Shown here: positions 51,452 through 59,760 of the stretch, one piece after another | Layout: every line of letters starts with the position of its first letter | How positions within the stretch are numbered: position 1 is the first letter of the stretch | From: an uncultured Oscillospiraceae bacterium | GTDB taxonomy: Bacteria; Bacillota; Clostridia; Oscillospirales; Oscillospiraceae | NCBI GenBank assembly: GCA_934591635.1 | Contig: CAKTPI010000003.1 | Span: forward strand, 62,001 to 126,000 | DNA length: 64,000 bases | Reading direction: 5' to 3' | The notes under the pieces: generated by a model | The model's database searches: none | What the model saw: only the letters and a program-made list of their open reading frames with translations | What the model was told of the DNA's origin: nothing | Translations under genes and position numbers: made by a program

Positions 51452-51484
51452 GGAACATTTCCGATGCTTCTCTGGGGACCGAAG
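51452..51484. other. attR: element arm plus core
   Basis: Element arm GGAACATTTCCGATGCTTC (51452-51470), four bases, then core GGGACCGAAG (51475-51484). Crossover GG predicted at 51475-51476. The joined attP would be a 48-bp palindrome with 18 of 19 arm bases paired. Confidence 0.82.
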
Positions 51485-51888
51485 AGCTGGGGCATTTGGA
51501 GATGATTGGGGCGATCGTGCATCAGCTGACGCGGAATTTAAAGGATAGTCAGATGAAGGATCCGGCGTTTGCACCCTATTTTGTGGATCATACTGCCGGC
51601 GTTTACCCCGCTTCGGCAGCGGGGACACCGTGGAGCGCGGCAACCATGCAGGTGACGGGAGATCCGATTACAGATTTGACAGAGGACCTGGCGGCGGAAC
51701 AAAAAGCTAGAACGACTTACGACAATATTTTACGGGTCAGTGACGACCCGGATGTAAACGATGTGATTAAATTCCTTCGAGCGAGAGAAATTGTGCATTT
51801 TCAGCGTTTTGGTGAAGCAATCCAATTACTTCGTGACAAACTGAATCAAAAAAATGTTTACTTTATGAATCCTGCGATTGATATTTGA
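51475..51888 (+). pseudogene. cotJC: cotJC, 3' fragment (interrupted gene, probably restorable)
   Basis: Codons 62-198 of CotJC, starting at GGG ACC GAA GAG in the core. It contains four of the five manganese-catalase-type ligands: Glu65 and His68 (GTEELGHLEM), Glu136 (DLAAEQKARTTYD) and His169 (IVHFQRFGEA), plus VDHTAGVYP and MQVTGDPITDLTEDL. The frame is intact to its stop. No proper start or ribosome-binding site exists here, so it should be silent until the element is excised and it rejoins 16746-16938. Confidence 0.94.
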
Positions 51889-51893
51889 GAAAA

Positions 51894-51921
51894 TGCCGCC
51901 GTTTCTTGCGAGACGGCGGCA
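51894..51921. terminator. Terminator after cotJC and the histidine kinase gene
   Basis: TGCCGCCGT / ACGGCGGCA stem, with TTTT on the minus-strand side. After excision it would end the complete cotJ operon. Confidence 0.7.
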
Positions 51922-51938
51922 AAATCAGTATAAGACGC

Positions 51939-52826
51939 TTAGGTCAGCGAGAAAGATACACGGATGCAAAGCTTACCATCTGAATAGACGGCGTGAATTT
52001 GCCCATCCATTTTTTCGGTAAGGAGTTTTGCAATCGATAACCCGAGGCCGGTGGCGCTACCCGCACTACTAACGGTAAAGAAACGGTCAAAAAGTTGCTC
52101 GGCTTGGACATGTGTCAAATCAGGAGCTGTATTTGTAAAAGAGATTACTCCGTCAGTGGTCAGGGCAACCTGTAAATCTCCACCGGAGTATTTGACTGCA
52201 TTCCCTAAAATGTTGTCAAATACTCGCAGCAGCATTTCTTTATCCAGACTTCGGAGCACCGGCTGCGCAGAAAGCTGGATATTCGGTGTAATGCCATGCT
52301 GGACGAGCAATTCAAAAGATGCGGCAAGACTTTGCTCCAAAATATCATTGATGCATACCACTTCCCTACTCCCCTGCGGTGCATTGGCATTCAGCATGGA
52401 GTACTGGAACAGCTCTTCCGTCAGATTGCGCATTGCATTGGTACGTTCCCGGATGACCGTCAAATACCGGACTGCTTTTTCGGTTTGCGGTTCCTGCTCC
52501 AACAAATCCAGGTAACCACAGATAGCGGTCAGTGGTGTCCGTAAATCATGTGAGACGTTGGTGATTGCTGTTTTTAACTCTGCATCTCCGTTTTGCAGCT
52601 TTTGCCGCTGCCTGTGCAGGACTTGCAGATGGGCGTTTATATCAGATGCAAAGCTGCGAACACTGCGATTGCGGGAAGAGACAGAAATTGGGCTGTTGGT
52701 ATCAATACGGAGTTTGTCGCTTATTTCTGCTGTAACTTCCCGGAGATCTTTGTGAAGCAGAATGAGGTCGATTGAAAGAAAGATAATACCAGAAATAAGA
52801 ACAGCAATCAGCGCAATCTCTATCAT
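51939..52826 (-). CDS. Sensor histidine kinase of an ABC-linked two-component system
   Basis: 295 aa. One N-terminal membrane segment (about 2-24), no extracellular sensor, phospho-acceptor His in AITNVSHDLRTPLTAICGY (near 93), then N, G1 and G2 boxes (DNILGNAVKYS, GLGLSIAKLLTEKM). Intramembrane-sensing kinases of this build respond together with ABC transporters to cell-envelope peptides. It is last in the operon with the regulator at 54646 and the transporter genes between. Confidence 0.92.
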   Translation of the reverse strand: MIEIALIAVLISGIIFLSIDLILLHKDLREVTAEISDKLRIDTNSPISVSSRNRSVRSFASDINAHLQVLHRQRQKLQNGDAELKTAITNVSHDLRTPLTAICGYLDLLEQEPQTEKAVRYLTVIRERTNAMRNLTEELFQYSMLNANAPQGSREVVCINDILEQSLAASFELLVQHGITPNIQLSAQPVLRSLDKEMLLRVFDNILGNAVKYSGGDLQVALTTDGVISFTNTAPDLTHVQAEQLFDRFFTVSSAGSATGLGLSIAKLLTEKMDGQIHAVYSDGKLCIRVSFSLT

Positions 52827-52835
52827 ATGATCCCC

Positions 52836-53651
52836 TTACTTTAGACGTTCCTTTTTGAAGATTTCAACACCCAAAAAACTCGCAATAAGCGTTATGCAGA
52901 CGGATGCAAGGGTAGAAAATATTGGGTTAGCCACTTCCCTGTTCGCAAGTAAAATCGCCTGTCCGCTGGGCAGCGTGTTTACAGCAAACTGATATATACG
53001 CCGTAGGGTGCCGGAAATGTAACTGGGATTTGGCTGCGATTCGCCAATTTCGATCCCATTTGCGGTAATAACGGCTTCGGAGATCGTTTCTGGCTCATTT
53101 AAAGAATTGTACATTACACTTGCGGCGACAATCAGAAGCAGCATCAGCAAAATAGAGAGAACGGCTGACTTGGCTTGGCTTTGTACGAGTATACCAATCA
53201 ATGTCAATAAAGCGGCATTGGCCGCGGTAAGCGCCAAAATCTGCAATGTGTAAAGAACCAATTGCGTTACAGGAGAAGTAAACCAGCCAAAACGAATAAT
53301 TCCGACAATGCCGCCCAGTGCCCATCCGAGCAGAATCAAGAAGCTGCCGGCAAGAGCAGTGACCAAAAAAGAACCGTAAATTGTTTGGCGGGAATGACCT
53401 GCAATTACTTTATTTCGGATTGTACCATCCTGATATTCTGTTCCCAAGAAAAGACTGATAAAGACGGCTTGCAAGAGGCAAAGAAACGGAAGCGTATTCA
53501 TCACAATTTCATCGGTGGTGAAAGCGTCTCCTTCGCCGGTTTTAAGCATAATAAGGAAAAACATGGACATCGCCAATGCGCCAAGTACGCAAAGTCGCAG
53601 AACACCGCTGAAACGCAGGCGACGGAAGGACGCGCTGAGAAGTTTACGCAT
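52836..53651 (-). CDS. ABC-2 type transporter permease
   Basis: 271 aa with six hydrophobic segments (the first at about 17-37) and the ABC-2 pattern FLGTEYQDGTIRNKVIAGHSR. Start overlaps the ATPase gene by 8 bp. Resembles permeases of antimicrobial-peptide self-protection exporters (lantibiotic immunity type); the substrate is not inferable. Confidence 0.87.
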   Translation of the reverse strand: MRKLLSASFRRLRFSGVLRLCVLGALAMSMFFLIMLKTGEGDAFTTDEIVMNTLPFLCLLQAVFISLFLGTEYQDGTIRNKVIAGHSRQTIYGSFLVTALAGSFLILLGWALGGIVGIIRFGWFTSPVTQLVLYTLQILALTAANAALLTLIGILVQSQAKSAVLSILLMLLLIVAASVMYNSLNEPETISEAVITANGIEIGESQPNPSYISGTLRRIYQFAVNTLPSGQAILLANREVANPIFSTLASVCITLIASFLGVEIFKKERLK

Positions 53652-54558
53652 TATGCTCGCCTCCCATCAGATTCAGATAAAAGCTTTCGAGGCTTTCGTC
53701 ATTTTCGACCATCGAAATGATTGCGCACCCTTCCTTCGCAGCATTCATTGCAAACTCGGTAACCTGAATCTTGCTGTAAATATCCGCAGTGGAATTGCTG
53801 GAAATACGGTAGTCAGCTCCAAGTTCGTCCAGTACGCGGGCCAAACCTGGCAGATTACTTGCTTCAACCCGGATGCACTTTTGACTGACCTTTTCGAGCA
53901 CATCTGCACTAATTTCCTTGATGATTTTGCCGTTATCAATAAAGCCATAGTGCGTTGCCAGGCGGGATAATTCGTCGAGAATATGGCTGGCAATCAAAAC
54001 AGTGATGCCCTGCTCACGATTCAACTTGAGAATCAACTCGCGAATTTCAATAATTCCCTGTGGATCCAAGCCATTGATTGGCTCGTCGAGCACCAGCAAA
54101 TCCGGATTACCGGCAAGTGCTATGGCAATGCCTAAACGCTGACGCATTCCCAAGGAAAAATTTTTAACCTTTTTTTCACCGATCCCATCCAGTCCGACCA
54201 AATGAAGCAGCTGACCTGCTCCGTCGTCAGAGGGAATGCCTAAGATGCGGTATTGCTGGAAAATGTTTTCCCGTGCAGATAGATCCAGGTAAATAGACGG
54301 CGTTTCGACCACAGCTCCCATTCTGCGACGTGCGCGGCTAATCTTTCGGTCAGAATTTTGAATGCCGCAAATAGTGTACTTGCCGGAAGTTGGCTCCTGC
54401 AGCCCGCAAATAATACGGATGAGTGTGGTTTTGCCGGCACCATTTCGACCCACCAAACCATAAATTGATCCTTTGGGTACGTGCATCGACAGTTCGTCTA
54501 AGACTGTGACCTTCCGGTAAAGTTTGGAAAGGTTATTTGTTTCAAGCATATATTCCAT
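53644..54558 (-). CDS. ABC transporter ATP-binding protein
   Basis: 304 aa ATPase with Walker A GRNGAGKTT, Q-loop-containing AVVETPSIYLDL, signature FSLGMRQRLGIAIAL (variant, in place of LSGG), Walker B LLVLDEPINGLD and H-switch IASHILDE. The C-terminal 80 residues resemble those of bacitracin/lantibiotic exporters. GGAGG lies eight bases from the ATG. Partner of the overlapping permease. Confidence 0.93.
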   Translation of the reverse strand: MEYMLETNNLSKLYRKVTVLDELSMHVPKGSIYGLVGRNGAGKTTLIRIICGLQEPTSGKYTICGIQNSDRKISRARRRMGAVVETPSIYLDLSARENIFQQYRILGIPSDDGAGQLLHLVGLDGIGEKKVKNFSLGMRQRLGIAIALAGNPDLLVLDEPINGLDPQGIIEIRELILKLNREQGITVLIASHILDELSRLATHYGFIDNGKIIKEISADVLEKVSQKCIRVEASNLPGLARVLDELGADYRISSNSTADIYSKIQVTEFAMNAAKEGCAIISMVENDESLESFYLNLMGGEHNA

Positions 54559-54645
54559 AAACGAAACCTCCTTTGCTTGATAAAAGAATCATACAAGCAA
54601 AAGGTTGAGAAAACGGATAATAAAAAGGTTAAGAAAACGTTGAGA

Positions 54646-55320
54646 TTAAGAAGACTCGCTTTTTATCAGTCGAAAGCCAATACCCCATACAGATTCAATG
54701 TATTCCTGCCCTAAAACAGCGCTGATTTTTTTTCGAAGATGGCTGATGTGCGTCTTCAAAGAGCTTTCCGTACAGTCCGGAGTGTCACGGGAAATTTTAT
54801 CGAGAATTATGGATTTTGCAACAACTTGCCCTGGATTCTGCATCAAGAGCTTCAAAATTGCATATTCGGTACGTGTCAGGCGAAGTGCTTCACCCGCAGC
54901 GAATACGACATGAGAAGACATGTCCATTGTAAGGGCGCCATAGTGGTATTTAGGGGCCGTTGATGAACTTGCATGCTCCCGAAAGCGCACCATGACACGC
55001 GCTAGAAGTTCCTGCGTGTCAAACGGTTTTTCCAAATAATCTGTTGCACCGTCCAACAGAAGAGAAACTTTATCCTGGATTGCGGACTTTGCACTCACTA
55101 CAATAACAGGAATATTCTGAATTTTTGGCAAAATTTGTTCGCCGGTCAGCCCGGGCAACATTAAATCCAGTAGAATCAAGTCGGGTGTTTTCTCCTTTAA
55201 CAGAAGTAAAGCTTCTGTTCCTGAAAAAGCCCGAAGAGTATGATATCCTGCACGTTCCAAAACTTCCTGTTCCAAATTCCCGATGGATTCGTCGTCATCT
55301 ATGATAAGAATAGTCTGCAA
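54646..55320 (-). CDS. OmpR-family response regulator
   Basis: 224 aa. Receiver domain (LIIDDDESIG, acceptor Asp in LILLDLMLPG, Lys in YLEKPFD) and winged-helix DNA-binding domain (LRLTRTEYAILKLLMQNPGQ, HISHLRKKI, SVWGIGFRL). The likely start is TTG 55320, eight bases after GGAG; no ATG fits near the conserved beginning. It drives the ABC transporter and kinase genes downstream. Confidence 0.92.
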   Translation of the reverse strand: MQTILIIDDDESIGNLEQEVLERAGYHTLRAFSGTEALLLLKEKTPDLILLDLMLPGLTGEQILPKIQNIPVIVVSAKSAIQDKVSLLLDGATDYLEKPFDTQELLARVMVRFREHASSSTAPKYHYGALTMDMSSHVVFAAGEALRLTRTEYAILKLLMQNPGQVVAKSIILDKISRDTPDCTESSLKTHISHLRKKISAVLGQEYIESVWGIGFRLIKSESS

Positions 55321-55363
55321 ATTTGTCTCTCCTTCCTTTAAAATATCCAAAAAAGCAGTAAAT

Positions 55364-55378
55364 GCAACCAATAGTTGC
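55364..55378. repeat. Small palindrome upstream of the response-regulator gene
   Basis: GCAAC-CAATA-GTTGC, perfect 5-bp arms, about 45 bases before the TTG start. Possible operator for autoregulation. Confidence 0.35.
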
Positions 55379-55413
55379 TATAAATCGGCGAAATTTACAA
55401 CTCGTATTACAAA

Positions 55414-55443
55414 GCATGCCTCTCCTGTGTAGGAAAGGCATGC
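55414..55443 (-). terminator. Terminator after ispA
   Basis: Minus strand GCATGCCTTTCCT / AGGAGAGGCATGC stem with one mismatch, followed by TTTG. Confidence 0.65.
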
Positions 55444-55458
55444 AAATATACGTTGGAA

Positions 55459-56334
55459 TTAAGCGCGTCGTGTTGCGAGGCTTTCGGCCAGTGCAATTAA
55501 ATCCATTGTATCCTCAAACGGCGCCAAAGAGGAAATTGCAGCATCCGTGTACCGCTGCACGAGAGCCACACATTTTTCCAGGCCATACAGCCGTACAAAA
55601 GTATTTTTCTGCTCATCGGCGCCGACAGCTTTGCCAAGCTCATCGGTTGTGCCAATGACATCCAGCATATCGTCCCGAATCTGAAACGCCAGCCCTAAGC
55701 AGTCGGCAAATTTAGCAGCCGCTTTGATTTGTTCTTCGCTGGCATTACCTGCAATGGCACCCAGCACGCATGCGGCATTAATGAGCGCTCCTGTTTTGCG
55801 GGTTTGGATATCCAGTACCTCCTGCTCGGTACATTCTCTTTCCTCGCTGAGAATGTCCAGTACCTGACCGCCGACCATTCCTAGGGAGCCGGCATTTTCT
55901 GCAAGGATGCCAATTGCTGTAGATATGTTCTCTGGTTTTGACAGGTGTGCAGAAGCAGCCATGGAAAATGCATCCGTCAGCAGTGCGTCACCGGCTAAAA
56001 AAGCGATTGCTTCACCGTAAACTTTGTGATTTGTCGGGCGGCCGCGGCGGTAGTCATCGTTATCCATACAGGGCAAATCATCATGAATGAGACTGTATGT
56101 GTGAATCATTTCAACGGCAGCTGCAAAAGGGGCTGCATCCTGCCAATCCCCACCGCTTAAGCGGCAGAACTCTAACGTAAGGATAGGACGAAGCCGCTTT
56201 CCACCGGACAGAAGACTGTACGCCATTGCTTCATAAAGAAGCTTTTGAGGCTCATTTTTGAATTTGGAAATGTACTGGGTCAAATATGCCTCGATATAAT
56301 CATGGTATTTCCGAAAACGCTGCTCACTGCTCAT
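55459..56334 (-). CDS. ispA: Polyprenyl synthetase, farnesyl-diphosphate synthase type
   Basis: Condenses isopentenyl diphosphate with allylic diphosphates. 291 aa with the first Asp-rich motif DDLPCMDNDD, LLSGGKRLRP upstream, KTGALI, and the second motif FQIRDDMLD. The chain-length region before the first motif (MIHTYSLIHDD) fits short-chain products. ATG 56334 has GGAGGAGG upstream and overlaps xseB by 11 bp. In many Firmicutes this gene follows xseB, as here. Confidence 0.95.
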   Translation of the reverse strand: MSSEQRFRKYHDYIEAYLTQYISKFKNEPQKLLYEAMAYSLLSGGKRLRPILTLEFCRLSGGDWQDAAPFAAAVEMIHTYSLIHDDLPCMDNDDYRRGRPTNHKVYGEAIAFLAGDALLTDAFSMAASAHLSKPENISTAIGILAENAGSLGMVGGQVLDILSEERECTEQEVLDIQTRKTGALINAACVLGAIAGNASEEQIKAAAKFADCLGLAFQIRDDMLDVIGTTDELGKAVGADEQKNTFVRLYGLEKCVALVQRYTDAAISSLAPFEDTMDLIALAESLATRRA

Positions 56335-56557
56335 CGGCAAAGGCCTCCTCCACAGGGCTTCCATCTGGTGCGGTCATGATTTTCTTTACCTGAAGTTCCG
56401 CATCATCCAACAGCTTTCCGCAGCTGCGAATTAGTTCTGTGCCCTCCTGGAATAACCGCAAGGACTCCTCCAGCTCCACATCGCCTTTTTCCATGGCGCG
56501 AACGATCTGTTCCAGACGCTGCATGGATGCTTCGAAGGTTTGATTGTTGGGATTCAT
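56324..56557 (-). CDS. xseB: Exodeoxyribonuclease VII small subunit
   Basis: 77 aa with the standard pattern TFEASMQRLEQIVRAMEKGD, then VELEESLRLFQEGTELIRSC. Overlaps xseA by 4 bp (ATGA), so translationally coupled. Confidence 0.96.
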   Translation of the reverse strand: MNPNNQTFEASMQRLEQIVRAMEKGDVELEESLRLFQEGTELIRSCGKLLDDAELQVKKIMTAPDGSPVEEAFADEQ

Positions 56558-57765
56558 TTGTTTTCCTCCTTAACGTCGGTGACTGTGGCCCGCAGAGAGC
56601 CATCGGATAATTTGACATGAATTTCTTCCCCAGAGGCAGTTTGCTGGATAGAGTGCAAGACGGTACCTTCATCAGAACTTACGATGGAGTATCCTCTTGT
56701 CAGCACTTTTAGTGGACTCATAGCTTCCAGCTTGGCAGTTTCCCCAATAAAACGCTGCCTTTTTCGCTGAATTTGCTGCGTCTGAGCAGCTATCATACGG
56801 GCTTTCAGATGCTCCAGGCTCTGCTTCCGCTGCTCCAGATAACCGGTGGGGCTGACCAAAGCCGGAGACTGCGCTAGAACATTCAAACGCTGCCGGGCAT
56901 GCCGAAGTCTTACAGACAATGCTGACGCCATAGCAGATGCTGCCGCATCCAGGTTCTGCATCAATGCAGTTTGGTCGGGGACAGCTAATTCTGCTGCATT
57001 GGAGGGGGTTGCTGCCCGCAGATCTGCAACATAGTCGGATATGGTTACGTCCGGCTCATGGCCAACAGCTGAGATGACAGGAATCTGAGATTCGTAGATT
57101 GCATAGGCAACGCGCTCATCGTTAAATGCCCATAAATCCTCAATGGATCCACCTCCACGCCCAACAATCAATAGATCGGCTAAGTGATAATGATTTGCGT
57201 AGCGAATTGCAGCTGCAATCTCACCGGGAGCTTCTGCTCCCTGCACCCGTACTGGCAGAAGCCGCACTTGCGTCAAGGGATAACGCTTATTCAGGATGCG
57301 AAGCATATCGTGGACAGCTGCACCGGCGGAACTGGTGACGATGCCGATCGTCCCAGGATACGGGGGTAATGGCTTTTTGTGTTCCGGTGCAAACAACCCC
57401 TGGGCGGCCAGCTTCGCTTTGAGTTGTTCAAATGCGGCATAAAGGTCACCAATGCCATCCATGCTCATTGCACTGCAATACAGCTGGTAGGCGCCATCTC
57501 GGGGATAGACTGTAATCCGCCCTAGAGCGATTACTTTCATTCCGTTTTCTGGACGGAAACGCAGACGGGCGGCATTTGTCTTGAACATAACGCATTTTAG
57601 CGCTGCATTTTCGTCCTTCAGGGTAAAGTAGTGGTGACCGGAAGGATACATCTTGTAATTGCTAATTTCACCACGGACAGCCAGCTGCATTAAAAGCCGA
57701 TCCTCATCCATCTTGCCGCGGATGTATTCATTTATCTGGGTTATAGAAAGAACCTGCTGCTGCAT
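56554..57765 (-). CDS. xseA: Exodeoxyribonuclease VII large subunit
   Basis: 403 aa: N-terminal OB domain (LSITQINEYIRGKMDEDRLL, GEISNYKMYPSGHHYFTLKD), catalytic domain (IGIVTSSAGAAVHDML, LIVGRGGGSIEDLWAFNDE, ISAVGHEPDVTISDYVADLR) and a C-terminal coiled coil ending in a small beta tail. Degrades single-stranded DNA to oligonucleotides. One bp after the M22-type gene. Confidence 0.97.
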   Translation of the reverse strand: MQQQVLSITQINEYIRGKMDEDRLLMQLAVRGEISNYKMYPSGHHYFTLKDENAALKCVMFKTNAARLRFRPENGMKVIALGRITVYPRDGAYQLYCSAMSMDGIGDLYAAFEQLKAKLAAQGLFAPEHKKPLPPYPGTIGIVTSSAGAAVHDMLRILNKRYPLTQVRLLPVRVQGAEAPGEIAAAIRYANHYHLADLLIVGRGGGSIEDLWAFNDERVAYAIYESQIPVISAVGHEPDVTISDYVADLRAATPSNAAELAVPDQTALMQNLDAAASAMASALSVRLRHARQRLNVLAQSPALVSPTGYLEQRKQSLEHLKARMIAAQTQQIQRKRQRFIGETAKLEAMSPLKVLTRGYSIVSSDEGTVLHSIQQTASGEEIHVKLSDGSLRATVTDVKEENK

Positions 57766-57766
57766 A

Positions 57767-58690
57767 TCATCCCTCCATCATACGGTGCGCTAGAACAGCA
57801 ACACCCATGGCGTTGTCGGTAGAATATTGTGGTTCTGCAAAAACGGGATGGAGCGGCTGCATTACTTGGCGCAGCATGGAATTAGAAGCGACGCCGCCAG
57901 AAAACACTACCGTGCAATTCGGGTACTGCTGAATCGCCTGCTGGGTCGCTTTAAAAACTGCAGATGCAATACAGCGCAGCGCAAAAGACGCCGTATCCGC
58001 GGGTGATGCGTTTTTTTCATGGTACTGCTGCACCTTGTTCTGCACACCGGAGAGAGAGAAAAAGCTGTTCTCACATTTGACAAGGAATACATCCTGCCGC
58101 TTTGACTGGGTGCTGAGCACATCCAGGTATTTGCCGGACGGAAATGGCAGCTGCAGAAGCTGGCCCGTGCGGTCGATCAGCTGTCCGGCAGAAATATCAG
58201 TTGTGCCGCCAATCTTGGTGCATACTACATTCTTCCCTTCCGGTTTCACCAACAATAACTCTGTTGTGCCGCCGGAGAGGTGCCACGCGAGGTGAGGACG
58301 ATCCATTAAATCCAACCTTCCTGCACTCCAGAGGGCTGCAGCAACATGCCCCTGCTGATGTGATACTGTAATCAGCGGCACATGAAACGCGTCCGATAAG
58401 AGCTTTGCGTGGGAATAGCCAACCATGAAGCACGGCATATAACTGCCTTCCACAGCACGAGGGCGCGTACTGACACCGACAGCATCAAGGCTTTTCTCCT
58501 CTATATCGGAAAACAGCCTGTCGGATAGCTCCGGCAGGCTCTTGATGTGAGAAAAAACAGCATCGGATTGACGCAGCCCTAACTCCCCCAGCTTCACAGG
58601 AAGGAGACGGGAACAGTTTGTGCCATTGATTCCGTTAAAGCTGGCGATGGATGTGGTGTAGTTGCTGGTATCAATTCCGATGACGTTCAT
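57767..58690 (-). CDS. TsaD/Kae1 paralogue (M22 peptidase-like family)
   Basis: 307 aa ASKHA-fold protein resembling the tRNA t6A enzyme TsaD. Visible: GIDTSNYTTSIA, metal-binding HQQGH in SHQQGHVAAAL (TsaD usually HMEGH), WHLSGGTTELLLV, and VVFSGGVASNSMLRQVM. It is shorter than TsaD (about 340 aa). In this operon position (nusB upstream, xseA downstream) it represents a separate clostridial branch, so I do not call it tsaD; its role in t6A synthesis is unproven. The ATG overlaps nusB by 4 bp. Confidence 0.82.
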   Translation of the reverse strand: MNVIGIDTSNYTTSIASFNGINGTNCSRLLPVKLGELGLRQSDAVFSHIKSLPELSDRLFSDIEEKSLDAVGVSTRPRAVEGSYMPCFMVGYSHAKLLSDAFHVPLITVSHQQGHVAAALWSAGRLDLMDRPHLAWHLSGGTTELLLVKPEGKNVVCTKIGGTTDISAGQLIDRTGQLLQLPFPSGKYLDVLSTQSKRQDVFLVKCENSFFSLSGVQNKVQQYHEKNASPADTASFALRCIASAVFKATQQAIQQYPNCTVVFSGGVASNSMLRQVMQPLHPVFAEPQYSTDNAMGVAVLAHRMMEG

Positions 58691-59154
58691 ATGCTCTCCT
58701 CGGTTTGTGTAGGGGCAAGGCTGCGGGCGAAAGAACCAAGGATACCGTTTACAAAGGAACCGGTGTCATCTCCGTCATATTTCTTTGCCAATCGCACTGC
58801 CTCAGAAATGGCAACACCGGTAGGTACATCGTCCATATACAGAATCTCGAAGATGGCAAGCTGCATCACACAGCGCGTCAGCCGGGAAATGCGGGAAACA
58901 TCCCAGCCAATGGAGAATTTGCCAATCTGTTCATTTAATTCCTCTGTACGGTTGGCTACGCCGGTGACAACGGTATCCAGATACCGAACCTGCGGGGCAT
59001 TGGGACGCTCAGCATATATTTCATTTTCTTGCGCCAACTTGGGATAATAATCCTTATCCAGTCGTTCGTTTACAAGCTGCTGCGGTTCTTCACCGGTGAA
59101 TTCCCGGCTATAAATCAAATGTACGGCCAGTTCTCTGGCATTTGCTCTTGTCAT
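58687..59154 (-). CDS. nusB: Transcription antitermination protein NusB
   Basis: 155 aa all-helical RNA-binding protein for rRNA antitermination. Motifs: TRANARELAVHLIYSREFTG, YLDTVVTGV, LTRCVMQLAIFEILYMDDVP, EAVRLAKKYDGDDTGSFVNG. ATG 59154 is chosen by homology and AAAGGCGGG; the open frame further upstream covers the preceding gene end. Confidence 0.95.
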   Translation of the reverse strand: MTRANARELAVHLIYSREFTGEEPQQLVNERLDKDYYPKLAQENEIYAERPNAPQVRYLDTVVTGVANRTEELNEQIGKFSIGWDVSRISRLTRCVMQLAIFEILYMDDVPTGVAISEAVRLAKKYDGDDTGSFVNGILGSFARSLAPTQTEESI

Positions 59155-59164
59155 ATACCCGCCT

Positions 59165-59530
59165 TTACTTGCGAACAATGCCACAGACATTGACATTTAC
59201 GGTCCGAACTTTGACGCCAGTCATGGACTCCACCGCGTTTACAATAGCGGCCTGGGCAGCCTGAGCGGTCTCTACAACACTTTCTCCGTAGCAAATGGTA
59301 ATGCTGCAGTCTACGCTGAGCGTATTGTCCTCGGCAATGAGAATTTTAACACCCTTGCCCCAATTTTTGCTGATCAAATCGGCAATGTCTGCACCCGGTT
59401 TGGTGACGATGCCCGCAATACCCTCAACATCGGAAATTGCATGTGCCACAATGGCAGCTACCACGTCCTCGGAGATCATGACGGTGCCATTTTCTTGGGC
59501 TTGGGTAATGTACTGCTTATATTCAGCCAT
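59165..59530 (-). CDS. Asp23/Gls24 family envelope stress protein
   Basis: 121 aa, one Asp23/Gls24 domain: NGTVMISEDVVAAIVAHAISDVEGIAG, KGVKILIAEDNTLSVDCSI, then SMTGVKVRTVNVNVCGIV. Members are abundant envelope-associated proteins; in Firmicutes a short form commonly precedes nusB. AGGAGG precedes the ATG. First gene of the six-gene operon to ispA. Confidence 0.94.
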   Translation of the reverse strand: MAEYKQYITQAQENGTVMISEDVVAAIVAHAISDVEGIAGIVTKPGADIADLISKNWGKGVKILIAEDNTLSVDCSITICYGESVVETAQAAQAAIVNAVESMTGVKVRTVNVNVCGIVRK

Positions 59531-59584
59531 AGTTGGTTCCTCCTATTCAATTGCCGTGATATTCGTCACAGCAAACTTTCGTAT

Positions 59585-59612
59585 ATTGTATCACAATTCC
59601 AGAAAAATACAA
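59585..59612 (-). promoter_or_regulatory. Promoter of the asp23-nusB-xse-ispA operon
   Basis: Minus strand: -35 TTGTAT (59612-59607), 16-bp spacer, -10 TACAAT (59590-59585). Confidence 0.65.
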
Positions 59613-59689
59613 CCATTTTCTTTAAATCTGCTGGAGCACAGAAATGTAAATACTGTGAGGAATTTTGGCAAATCATAGAGTGTGTTCAT

Positions 59690-59707
59690 ATTCAATTCAT
59701 GTTGAAT
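59690..59707. repeat. Inverted repeat upstream of the bile salt hydrolase gene
   Basis: ATTCAA-TTCATG-TTGAAT, perfect 6-bp arms, 53 bases before the ATG. Possible operator. Confidence 0.4.
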
Positions 59708-59760
59708 TGCTAGAATCCAATCAAGAGAATAGAAAAAAGAATGTTCGGAGGAATGGCCAA

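Larger units (their letters stand above)
16929..51474. mobile_element. 34,546-bp intervening element in cotJC (skin-like, recombinase-flanked)
   Basis: The two halves of cotJC both carry GGGACCGAAG at the junction (16929-16938 and 51475-51484), in identical codon phase (GGG ACC GAA G). Deleting 16929-51474 restores an uninterrupted 198-codon CotJC. A large serine recombinase gene sits at the left end and overlaps the junction. Element-side flanks of the two junctions are inverted copies of each other. Cargo is carbohydrate and cell-surface genes. No capsid, tail, replication, relaxase or conjugation gene was recognised. Known precedents (skin in sigK, SPbeta in spsM) excise in the mother cell during sporulation; that this one does so is inference. 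Confidence 0.88.

Noticed and set aside
16929..51474. Prophage or integrative conjugative element
   Set aside because: No structural, lysis, replication, relaxase or type IV secretion genes are recognisable among the cargo.
51306..51474. Additional cargo gene between the VTC gene and attR
   Set aside because: The only frames are short, lack starts, and one is simply the recombinase frame that would exist in the excised circle.
51496..51888. 130-aa stand-alone CotJC-like gene starting at TTG
   Set aside because: No ribosome-binding site; homology begins earlier, in phase, at the shared core. It is the 3' half of a split gene.
59665..59760. N-terminal extension of the bile salt hydrolase
   Set aside because: The enzyme needs Cys directly after the initiator Met; the ATG at 59761 has the ribosome-binding site.
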